The position numbers were made by a program, and so were the translations under genes. A stretch of 64,000 nt of DNA, from contig LVLI01000173.1 in the NCBI GenBank assembly GCA_001687465.1, forward strand, positions 62,001-126,000, read 5' to 3'. This DNA comes from Halocafeteria seosinensis (taxonomy: Eukaryota > Sar > Bigyra > Bicosoecida). The notes below the pieces were generated by a model that searched no databases, was not told the DNA's origin, and saw only the letters and a list, made by a program, of their open reading frames with translations. Positions 54,301 through 62,061 of the stretch are shown here, piece by piece. How positions within the stretch are numbered: the stretch's first letter is position 1; each line of letters begins with the position of its first letter.

Positions 54301-54851
54301 TGCAAAGACTGATGATCTTTTTGTCCTGTGTGAATTGCTTGTTGGGGCTACAGCTGGGGATCGTAGACCCTCTTGAGTCCGATGCTTCTCGATCTTCAAC
54401 TACCTTCTTTCCAAGTGACATCAAGCGTGTAGTAGTAGTCCTGCAATCGTTCTTCTTTGCCTCTGCTGCACTAGTGTGGCTCTACTTGTCACCAAGAGCG
54501 GCTGACGCTGCAAGACGAATACTGTCCACACGATGCCAGTCCTTCCTGTTACAGAAGCGTACAGTCAACAAGAGAATCGCAGAAACTAAACTCTCGCTTG
54601 GGGGTATTCAGTCAAACCCACTGCTGGTGCATAAATCAGGTTCTGAAGCAGTTACCACCACAGTATCTCGAGATTCGGAGACACCGATAGAGGCTAACCA
54701 CCTGTTGAGCCACAAGGCTCTCCGGTATAGAGTACCAAAACAGCAGACTCGCCGTAGTCTGAAGCTACGCCAGCCAGTTCGTGTGCGTTCGGGTAATTCT
54801 TCGAGGAAACAGCTCGTCGCGGCCATGAATGGCTCCGTCTCTCGTTCGTGA
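48351..54851 (+). CDS. two-module GLUG receptor with STP stalk, Ig-like, filamin-like, Cys-rich and multi-TM domains (copy B)
   Basis: First ATG 48351, 2166 residues, one exon. The signal segment is PFALVLCSVVCAWLVF, then GGDLRDY starts module 1 (to about 440); module 2 restarts at SWDLRDSI (about 450-805). Unlike copy A it keeps a full STP stalk (about 806-970) with a 90-bp DNA repeat. Then come the beta-rich region (about 973-1376, with FNFGSHLVTW and NPWLSVSS), a filamin-type repeat ending LDGQSIDGSPRNVS, the cysteine-rich box (CPRNTF, SEGYTGPACRTC), about eight TM helices (about 1671-2046) with QRYGFLWDVVVIMRK and SRMTGGYRI, and a tail with SNPLLVHK. It is intact and clearly orthologous in plan to copy A and to the decayed fragment at 33690. 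The role is likely the same as copy A. Confidence 0.9.
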   Translation: MVPARVNFARNALYCKTSGLFRWQRWSGPAPFALVLCSVVCAWLVFDGVVATGQGGDLRDYIIGGNAECIHYDSTFRMFYMNCSITWTDTYDEEGFISLGANETFEGNDHEVDLGGAVTQGIFETNVKTLASFSEAPLIRNLRTTGGIVEQGGGFLMKKSQRYFRIHSCSSSGTVEGGGGGICGMESGSEGRIEIIGCHSTATLERKAGGISGAYTARNGGVALIQNCSFSGTLGGTNTGGICGSHTGANGGLVSITRSFSTSDIQGEGSGGIVGTRVGDGSGFVFIGQCYSFGNIGGTNAGGITGSHTSSFDGYVLIKESYSHGTSQATGTGGICGAEAGGFGFLFVIDSYAAGGATGISGRISLESRKVHVLNCVYTAAQLSKGARGPDFQAGNSNDLGSITHTLLKDESGTLLWSEESWVANATEGGLPLLRFQVEDSVPPVKIPSWDLRDSIMDGKFPCLSYSNDNKTFSIRCDINWTDTFDVANFISLKTGELFDGNHHVIDLANTIIFPGIFRIEPIGIASMSESPRIRNIRTRGSETSHGGGFIVRQGQNWFHVDSCESTGRISGKRSGGIVGSSLDESNGAQIEVWGSTSSGDIVGASAGGIIGAGRSGSITILQCYSTGEIVGAGSGGIAGDGITGVAHVAQCYSKGQVAGYGSGGICGSNGGRGDTGTLSISDSYSLGDIMGDRSGGILGDTAGASQGTVILENVYAVGELGTSTSGAGLIGFFDSSTSAILITNSVYRPPMFIGNDNLVDVDLRNNSATFDDINGTLYSVDGVLQWSPLTWVVIGSTQLPILRFQLPTPTASPSTTPLATSSSLPSASCPPSSTASITLSPTGSVTHTSTSSSSASYPPSSTVTGTTSSSPTGSSTHTGSNSVSASSSPSSVVTNTMSPSPSHTDTSAASTSPTVIPAAPTTLAYSSSVAPSRTSGSTSSVSPWVAATGSTTPSMSMSATPLEESQARNDVQPRQLHVKYSRDSTSASSVVLRVVVTVTLGTTVEWQISGSALGESLVSLPPKKQFYFPGRKRAVGQQIVLHLAELGAGDTTVTTVATFSHPRMVSSTLIPVNVNVTVFQANPAVESSIVDVALSKSEDSATRSYQIFNFGSHLVTWDVELFGERDRRDSVTGVNPWLSVSSEVGTVEPQSKTSTLLHFFPHNVVATGEYEAWMLIRTNAWDSNHLQGSEELPPESILSLASSTAGLGTVHFWVRIRLSVSSVYVCALLSNLVIEPSTTAEARMTVVNTDKQEVTVSFSDFSLEPIDQSAGKKSLSAQKAIPLSWSLLPNRTVQLAPWMYLFPSVVHLKRGLNKDVSIQVGYPSVLLPVVPLNETVAVSILPGKYRLSFSSSTFLGGDSTHSQTGSARHMITFEDVPGIPHGDKSSLKISKTKALVGEPIQAYVELKDEFGYGPTHAIFSNLPFSEGETNFVATTVPLIRIVVGVNADVNTEAKVILPKGLQNGNSITSLGFKLIGTSAGIYSVDVTLDGQSIDGSPRNVSIETVNCERPHEILHVSGRHCVCQAGFHRDTNAACVACSPGTFQEQQNNASACPVCPRNTFAESGSTVCYRCPSDGVSCAGGRLQLEKGVWCEVCDSEPDPRMYFIQDPSLLFDVVFHDCEPANSCNVNASSFSTSCSEGYTGPACRTCKSGYSRKQDGPCVKCDDGHFDTFIFAVSVLLLLSFVVIISLKAHRDVQSFSVGISLSKYGDPGLHSDVKSLHHAVLLVLDYLQICAIVSTMKINPFKGVASGFSDVSSLGTVSPARASSFQCLTHLSPTDTTLVIMASPLLVILIVVAMQALIDWLIVRRDGQPFSRTLWFQSSAVAVIQVLNLVHMSVTDATLRSFEVYQHKIHSSRRAALDLNVDTRSREYRTLVVVATLSLAIFVIGYPLVVAIYYIIRSWKVTSRAVATQFSRMTGGYRIQRYGFLWDVVVIMRKVALLIVAVWVSAPVEQFLISTTVLLFSFAMSAFLSPYRSSAVMILQRLMIFLSCVNCLLGLQLGIVDPLESDASRSSTTFFPSDIKRVVVVLQSFFFASAALVWLYLSPRAADAARRILSTRCQSFLLQKRTVNKRIAETKLSLGGIQSNPLLVHKSGSEAVTTTVSRDSETPIEANHLLSHKALRYRVPKQQTRRSLKLRQPVRVRSGNSSRKQLVAAMNGSVSRS
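50840..51070 (+). repeat. 90-bp degenerate tandem repeat in the STP stalk of copy B
   Basis: CCTACTGGATC-x(3)-TACGCA recurs at 50874 and 50964 with a 90-base period, and surrounding codons align. Copy A lacks this array, so it expanded or was lost after the two receptors split. Confidence 0.65.
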
Positions 54852-55845
54852 GCCCGATTGGTGCATCATTTGTCAATAGATGATATATTGACATACGGCC
54901 TGACGCTTGGTAGCATTCCTAAAAGAAGATCGAAAAATTACGTGGAATGCGCAGGATTTGTGGCCCAATTTGCGCAATGTACATTCAGCCGGCAGGAGCA
55001 ATACCAATACACACGCAGAAACTATCACATCTATAACCTCGGCCGTTGCTGTCTCACCACCCCCTTTTTAAACTCGCCACTTCCTTGTCGAGGACGGTGC
55101 CTCCCTCAATCCTCTTCAGAAACTGGATCGTGAGCAAGGAGGAACAAGGGAAGCCTAAGCCTAAGGTATGCGCTGCAGTGTGACTGTATTCAAACGACAT
55201 ACAGTAAGGACCCTGCCCCTTGGTGATGTTCCGCAAATCTGCAAGGCATCGCGGCGCGGTTAAAAGATTACCTATGCCACACGGACATGCGGTGTGAGGT
55301 ATGAACCCTGAAACCAGAATAGTACTGAATAGGATTAAAGATGGAGTCTGAGAAGAATTCAATATTTAAGCCTCCTTCGTTGTTGTGTTCTTGTGTTTTG
55401 CTTCAATGATGTTTAGCGGTAGGTTGAATTGAACTTTCGATGATGTCTGGAAAAATGCTGGCCACTTTTCACCTTGTAAGGGGATTATACCTATGTAGTT
55501 GGCATATTTCGTCTATTTCACATTAATCACCGTTGTACGAACCCCAAGAAGTAAGTGTTGATGGATTTTCGGCCTCCGCGTAGCTTCTTAGTAGCTCTCT
55601 TTTCCATACACGGGGAAAACCTGGAAAACGGCAGAGTACAGTAGCCGTGTACTTCGTGCGAAGCAGGCTTCTCATTTTGGTGTTTTCCTCCAAAGCTGCA
55701 TGTTTTCATACCTAAAACTCTACATGTATGACAATGAGCATGAGATAGCCGGTGCCTCTACAGAAATTGATCTGCAAGAACAGGACACCAACCATCTTCG
55801 ACGAGGAAGTTTGAAGTCTATAGAACGCTTATCGGACATCCTTCT
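54852..55845. other. intergenic, no gene seen
   Basis: Only short ORFs without recognisable content. In the frame of the following LRR gene a TGA at 55768 closes the reading frame upstream of its ATG. Confidence 0.5.
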
Positions 55846-58129
55846 ATGACGATGCTAAGAAGAGGCTCATGGAGAGCACAATTTCCTCAAGTGCTTCTAG
55901 GTTGCATCATGGTATCTGTACCCTTTTGCACAATCTTTGGGGCAAGTATCACCACTCTGGCGCAGGGCAAACGTACTCTCCCGACACCAAGTGTAGGCGA
56001 TAATTCTGCCCTGGGGATAAAACGAGATAGTCCACCGGAGTGCCTTGCTGATGCACGATCACTCAACAGTGGCACATGTGGCTTTATTAGCGGTTGTGAA
56101 ACCTGTGACTGCGGTCTCAGAGGAGAAAATATGACTCTACTTTCCTGCAGAAATTGCAATGGCCCAAGAGTGTAAGAATCCCTTCTGCTTTGGACTTTCC
56201 CGGCTTTCTTCATGCTATGCTTTTCAATTGTTTCACGCAGAGGATTAGAAGAACTTGAGTTAGACTGTATTGATCCGGGAGCATTAGATGACTTTGGAAG
56301 TATCACTTCCTTGTAAGACTAGACTGTAGACTGTTTCCAACATGGTCATTTAATTCAACTTCGGAACATGAGCTATTGTAGCGCAGAGACCTCAAGGATA
56401 ACCAGTTACTTAGCCTCCCAGAAGATATCTTTGAAGGGATGCCCAATTTGGAGGTCCTGTAAGTCAGTTATGGTAATACCGACTTATCGGAAAGAACCTT
56501 TACAGTAATACTCCTTATCTATAAGCTGCAGGGAGCTAAGTGGAAACAAACTTTCATCTCTTCCGTTACATATTTTCCATCCTTTAAACCGCTTGACAAG
56601 ATTGTAGGTCGAACACTCATATGATAATATTGGGAGTTCGGAAACCTATATTTTCAAGCTGTATCAAGCTGTTGGTGCAGGACGCTGTTTCAGAATGAGT
56701 TGAAGATGCTGCATAAGAATGTGTTTGCCAATTTGACCGCCCTTGAACAATTGTCAGTGGATTGTTTATAATGAATCACCCTCGTGCTACGGTGGATCAT
56801 GTACTAGCGCTACAGATCTCTTCGTGACAACAAAATTTCCTTTTTGCCACCGGGTATCTTCGGCAACATGACAAGCTTGAAGAGCCTGTGAGTGTTCGTT
56901 CATTTGTCTTAAAGGACTTCAGAGACCACGTTATCGTTTTAAACTTTACAGGTGGCTGCACGGTAATGAGCTGGAAGCCATCCCTCCCCGTGTGTTTGAT
57001 GAACTGTCCGACCTCTCACTTCTGTAAGGATCCCTCTAAAGCAAAACGCCAATAAAGTGTTACTACGGCAACTACTAGTACCCTGCAGACATCTTCAGGA
57101 AAATCGATTAAAGTTCCTACCGAATGGGATATTCGAACAACTCGTTTCGCTGACTGATCTGTAAGTAAAGTATTGCCCATCGAGAGTTTTTCTGGTGTAC
57201 AAGTTCTTGCTTAAGTGAGAGACAGGAAATTGCATACAAATCCTGGATTTGACTCGGCGTCGTTCTGTCCCTCCGGTACGAGGCTTTTGAACGTTCATAC
57301 CGCGGCTGATGGCATGTTCTGCGTACAAGTATCTCCGTCACCAACTCCGTCGGATACTCCAACGACATCCCCGACTCCGACTGGTACTCCTTCTTCTACA
57401 CCCACTTCTTCTCAAACACCGAGTACGACTGCCACAAGTACAGGAACAGGTTCCTCAACAGCGACTCCCTCAGGCACAGGTACGGCTTCTCGAAGTCCTA
57501 CACGTACTCCCACCAGCAGTTTAACAGCTACAGCCACAGCGTCTTTCACTCCAACCCCGACAAAATCTGCAACCTCATCAGTGTCGCCGACATCAACTAC
57601 GAGCCCTACTCCTTCGAACTCAGCGTCCCATACCGGCACAAGTACAGCCACCGTCACAGGAACTTCCACGGCAACGCCTTCCCAATCAGGCTCTAGCTCT
57701 GCTACAGCTACTCCTTCTGTCACGGAGACATCCTCGATAACACGTACCGGTACCCCCACAAGCACAGGTACTAAATCGCAAACAATGACTGCTACTCAGA
57801 CATCCAGTGGGACACCCAGTAAGAGTGGCTCTTCGACTTGTACTCCAACGGTTACGGCAACCCCATCTATGACCCCAACGGCCTCTTCATCTAGTACAAT
57901 GAGCTCTACCGAAACTCCCACTTCGTCTGTAACACCTACCACAAGCAGCACTACCACACATACAGCTTCTGAAACCCCCACGCATACAATGACGGCCACA
58001 GTTACTCCAACGCCTACACTGACGTCCACAAAAACTCCTTCCAGCAGCGTCTCGTCGTCAGGAAAGCCACGCAGGTTGGAAAACAATCCAATTCCTACTC
58101 AAAGACCAAAGCGGAGAACGACAACGTAA
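55846..58129 (+). CDS. secreted LRR protein, one LRR per 72-nt exon, STP stalk and IPTQRPKR tail
   Basis: Nine exons: 55846-56171, 56241-56312, 56387-56458, 56532-56603, 56681-56752, 56816-56887, 56952-57023, 57089-57160 and 57226-58129; 577 residues. All eight introns are phase 2 and 61-77 nt, with GTAAG, GTAGG, GTCAG or GTGAG donors and CAG acceptors. Exon 1 has a hydrophobic signal (VLLGCIMVSVPFCTIFG) and a Cys-rich LRR cap. Exons 2-8 are each exactly 72 nt and each encode one 24-residue LRR; examples are LDLKDNQLLSLPEDIF and LSLRDNKISFLPPGIF. Exon 9 closes the LRR array with a C-terminal cap (SFCPSGT...GMFC), then a 240-residue Ser/Thr/Pro stalk and the tail PIPTQRPKRRTTT. There is no TM helix. 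An extracellular binding protein is expected; stalk and tail are those of the GLUG family. Symmetric exons allow repeat gain or loss without frameshift. Confidence 0.92.
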
Positions 58130-58356
58130 CAAGTTTTGCGTATCAAAGCCGAAGCTCTCATCATTTAACAGCTTCTTTAAGTTCATCGGAGTTTGCATTT
58201 ATCGAGCCTAAACTGCACGAGACCTGGTTGTTTGCAACTTCGCTATAACTGCACTACTACGATGATATGCAATCCTGAGACACGAACTTTATTGTATTAG
58301 GATACTATTTAGCCCGGAAGAAAGTTGATATGGGCAACCTTCGTTGCATGGGAAGT

Positions 58357-59259
58357 TTATTCTCGGATATTGCCCATCCTGACTTTTGATAGCGTTTGAC
58401 GGAAGAACCTCCAAAAATAATCCGGTTGCTCCACCCAGGGAAAATGCCCACTTTTGTCCACTGCAACCCAATGTGAATTGGGAAATGCCAAATGTAATTT
58501 TTGGGCTGCGAGGTGAGGGCAGATGAAATCTTGAACTCCCGAGATGATGATAACCGGAGCAGTAACCAGCTTCGCCTCTGGAGCTAGGTCAACCGAAAAC
58601 ACTTGATTCATAAAACACCAACTCATTGTTTGAGGATCGATTTTTGAATTTGCCAGGAGTTCGTCATGCTCCGGATAGTCATAGAAATAGAAAGTCCAGA
58701 ACTTTAGCACAAGCTGTTGGACTTCTTCCTCAGTCTTGATGGGTTCTTTGAGACCCATCATCGATTTGAATTGTTCTACAGCCTCTGGAAACCATGGCTC
58801 ATCGGCAAATCTTTGAAGAGCAACACCAGTGGCAGCAGTACATTCGTCGTCGAGTCCTAGGAATGAATCCACGATAATTACGCCATTGCAACGGCTCGCA
58901 AGTTGCGCCGCGGTCTTAGTTGCTATCAGTCCTCCGCCTGAATGACCTCCAATCGTCACCTCCGTCAACCCGAGGTTTTCAACAAGACTGACTATGTCTT
59001 GGGCATGGTCGTCCAAGGTGTAGGAAGAGGAGGAGGGGTGAGAGCTTCGTCCGCACCCGCGTGTTTCCACCCAGACTACAGTGAATACTTTTTCCAGTTC
59101 CCGTAGGCCGCTCTCTTGATAAAGAGTGATGTCAGGGCCCCATCCCGGTGTGACAAAGATGCAAACAGGTCCACTTCCAGCCACTTCATACCAAAGAGTT
59201 ACTCCAGTGGCCAGTTCAGCGCATCCCTCTCCAGCTGTTAGGGTACGTTTCGTTGCCAT
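58357..59259 (-). CDS. alpha/beta hydrolase (proline iminopeptidase / S33-like fold)
   Basis: ATG 59259, 300 residues, the usual length for a one-domain alpha/beta hydrolase, one exon. Catalytic residues are visible: nucleophile elbow GHSGGG (Ser107), acid in SGVQDF (Asp244) and base in KSGHFPW (His272). The oxyanion-side loop TPGWGPD and the RGCGRSSHP motif typical of the family are present. A helical lid of about 70 residues (about 140-215) lies between strand 6 and the acid. There is no signal peptide, so it is probably cytosolic. The substrate cannot be told from sequence; peptide iminopeptidases, epoxide hydrolases and haloalkane-type enzymes share this plan. It is unrelated to the surrounding surface proteins. 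Confidence 0.9.
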   Translation of the reverse strand: MATKRTLTAGEGCAELATGVTLWYEVAGSGPVCIFVTPGWGPDITLYQESGLRELEKVFTVVWVETRGCGRSSHPSSSSYTLDDHAQDIVSLVENLGLTEVTIGGHSGGGLIATKTAAQLASRCNGVIIVDSFLGLDDECTAATGVALQRFADEPWFPEAVEQFKSMMGLKEPIKTEEEVQQLVLKFWTFYFYDYPEHDELLANSKIDPQTMSWCFMNQVFSVDLAPEAKLVTAPVIIISGVQDFICPHLAAQKLHLAFPNSHWVAVDKSGHFPWVEQPDYFWRFFRQTLSKVRMGNIRE

Positions 59260-60309
59260 TTTCTCCGTAACACTGCTCAGCAACCAGAAGACCAACTTGG
59301 CGCTCTACTGGGAGTGAGAAGATTGAGATAGATTCTGCAATAGAAACAGAACTGAATTCGGCCCCTTCACTTTCAATCCTCGTGGATAAGTAAGTATCTA
59401 ATCCCGGCTCCGGCGGAAACGGAAACTTTCCGTCGGAAAGTGAATAAATACCGGAGTTCCACTCCTGAAGACGCAAAATTCAAACAGCTACTGACAGGGA
59501 TCAAGGCATAATACCACTCGGCAATGGCTGTAGTATGCTAACGTATGATGCAGTTTGTGCCATGCGGTGGATGGCAGAAGCGAAAATGTAGCTGAAAGTG
59601 GTGCTTATTGGAGGCAGTCTGTGCCTGGGACGCCGCAGTCATTTGTTTGTGAGATTTTAGTCGCAATGGAGAGAGATCATAGAGCTGATGCTACTCCGAC
59701 AACGTGTCCGTAGGACCAATTGGTTCCATTCACCAACTGCTCTACCATAAACTAGAAATGTAGGGCAGCTGTCGGCGCCGTCGCACCCGTGAGGACGCGA
59801 AACCGTATCTCCGGTGTTAGACCGACTAATTCTAAAGAATCCAATATCCTGATAACGCTTATTAAAAGTCTATGAACGAGTGTAGGGGTCTTAATGTATT
59901 AGCTTGCGTGTTGACGGTGTTGCAGAGTTCATCTCTCTTAGGCGTGTGCTGTGGAGTCCAGACAATCAGATAAAATTAGCACTGGCGATCATCACGAGAA
60001 GCACGGATTCGAGTCTGCACTGCGTGTTTGCAGGAATCTGAACAACCAGAGGAGGAAATCAACGCAACTTGCTTCTTGGGACTTAATCTACTCTTAAACG
60101 AATCATGAGCAAATTCTACTCCCTTGACCAACATATGTCATACGAAGAAGAAACGATGACAAGCATTTTGGTTTGAGGTGGCAGATTTCAACGACGCATA
60201 TCTGGAAATAACCGAGGACATTAACAGTGAGTACTGAAGAATCTACGGTTGCTCCTGAGATCGGACAACTTCGCGTTTGTTGTGCTGAATGGATCTCCTC
60301 CGTCCCAAT
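59260..60309. other. intergenic, no gene seen
   Basis: No ORF with recognisable content. The nearest part (59260-59480) may hold the 5' UTR of the hydrolase. Confidence 0.45.
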
Positions 60310-61470
60310 GGGCGATCAGCACCCAGATTTCATGCTGTGAAGAGTTTGTGCAAATTCCTTCTTTGCTGCTCGTGGGTCACTTCATGTCTACACTGTGGAA
60401 CACTACGAAGCTTAGCTTCCTGTGACAAACTTGCACGCTTTTTAGCAAAGTGCACGCTTCGGGAATGTTGATCTAATGCTGTTGCAATCAGTGGATTATC
60501 GTTTCCCTCCGCTCGCTCCTTCATCGATCCATTGTTCATTTCGACCTCTACCAATGACTGCGGCTGAGCCAGAAGTTTGGATTTCCGCATTCGAAGCTTT
60601 ATCACGTTTTACTCGTCGTTCCTAGATTAGATGTCTCAATCTCAGTTGCCCTAGCCAGTTGCATCGTTCTACTCTTGTACACAGTTTGCTCGGTTCCAGG
60701 CATGCGTGGCTGCTTGACGGAGACAACTTGTACGTTATATCAACAGAACCATGTTTCACCCCAAATCTATAAACTGAATGGACTCAAAGGCATGGATCTC
60801 GTTGTCTCCCGATGCGTACCCACAATTGGATTCACCCAAGCGGACCTCCAAGGGATTTCATCAAGGTTTTCCTGTTCCGTCCTTGTCTTGTTCCTTTGGA
60901 CTATTTTATACGAAACGGTTCCTTTCGGAATGCCTAAATTCTGCGCATATAACTGGAGAGGAACATTGTACTTCGGCTCCGCTTCATGTTCCGTCTTCGT
61001 TGGTACACAACCAATACAGCAAGCAGGCACACGGTTGCCACAACGATGCCAGGTATACCTGCTGCTACAATGTTTAGATACTTCCTTCCCCGGCAGACAC
61101 AACGTGGTCATCTACTCTGGGTGAGAAAGTAGGAGAGGAGTTGAATTGAGCGGAAGCAGCGGTAGGTGTCGCACTTCGCAACTGCCCACGTTCCGCAGTC
61201 GCGGAAGACGTCGGACGAGGCGCAGAGGCGAACAGACTAGGGGAAAACGACAAAAGATTCGGGGAGGACGATGTCGAGGAGCTAGGGCTATTGAATGTGT
61301 TTGAAGTCCTCGACGGAGACGTGGTCATTGTGGCTGTAGCGCTGGAACTAGCAGAGGCTGCTGGTAGATGTCTTACTTCCGGTTGTTGGTGGGAAACTGA
61401 GCTAACAATAACCAGAGGGCAGAGCGTCAAACATGGAAGCAAGATGGGAGCGATGGTGGGTGATCGCATT
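60310..61470 (-). pseudogene. decayed C-terminal part of a single-TM GLUG receptor
   Basis: Homologous to the C-terminal half of the gene at 62062-64000 but broken. Reading on the minus strand: an STP stalk remnant (61469-61115) ending in a stop; in another frame a TM helix with basic stop-transfer residues (IVAAGIPGIVVATVCLL...YQRRRNMKR, about 61072-60975); in a third frame PLQLYAQNLGI (about 60960); then VQVVSVKQPR (about 60735), and finally SLVEVEMNNGS, DNPLIATAL and FAKKRASLSQEAK (60600-60400). Each block has a counterpart in the same order in the intact gene. No GLUG part is seen upstream (61471-62061), so the copy is also truncated. This is probably a relict of a tandem duplication. Confidence 0.88.
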
Positions 61471-62061
61471 TTTCACCCATAATGACAAGTACGGTGTACG
61501 TATGCACCACGCACGAATTATACCAATATCAATGGTATGGTAGTCTTTGAATAGTGGCATGGAATTGCTTCTGCGATAGTGGTCTTCATTGAAATGCCTG
61601 GGAGTCATAGCACAAGCAGCAATGTCGCACACACAGCAGTGATAACTACTTCTAGCCACTGTCACAACGCATGCTTTCTTCCTGGACTCTGGATCTGTGC
61701 CCCAGATGGGGCGCTGATGGTGAATATATCTATCAGGAACGCGCCCAGCAGAATCTTACCACACTGCCGCAGAAGCTTCCGACCGTATTCTTCACTTTGC
61801 CGAAGATTTAATAAGGAAAGAATGCAAAACACTCTGTGTAGGGAGCTGTCATTCTATTCCATTTGGTCTGTAGGTTATAATTGGTTTGAAGCCAAGAGCA
61901 CTGCATCCAATGTATATTTTTCAGAATCCAAAAGTACTGAGAACTGTAAAAGATATGCACATTCCTACATTATTATACAACATGCACAGATGCCGCAGAA
62001 AAGATATGCGCATCGTCACAAAATGCAATTCTGGCACACTTGGGAAAATACACTTGAAGTT
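61471..62061. other. intergenic, no gene seen
   Basis: Between the relict and the intact single-TM receptor. Open frames on the + strand here have no recognisable content. Confidence 0.45.

Noticed and set aside
57215-57225. Independent gene starting at 57215 for the STP-rich protein
   Set aside because: The bases before 57226 are an intron end (GAGACAG acceptor); the frame continues from seven upstream LRR exons, so it is the last exon of the LRR gene.
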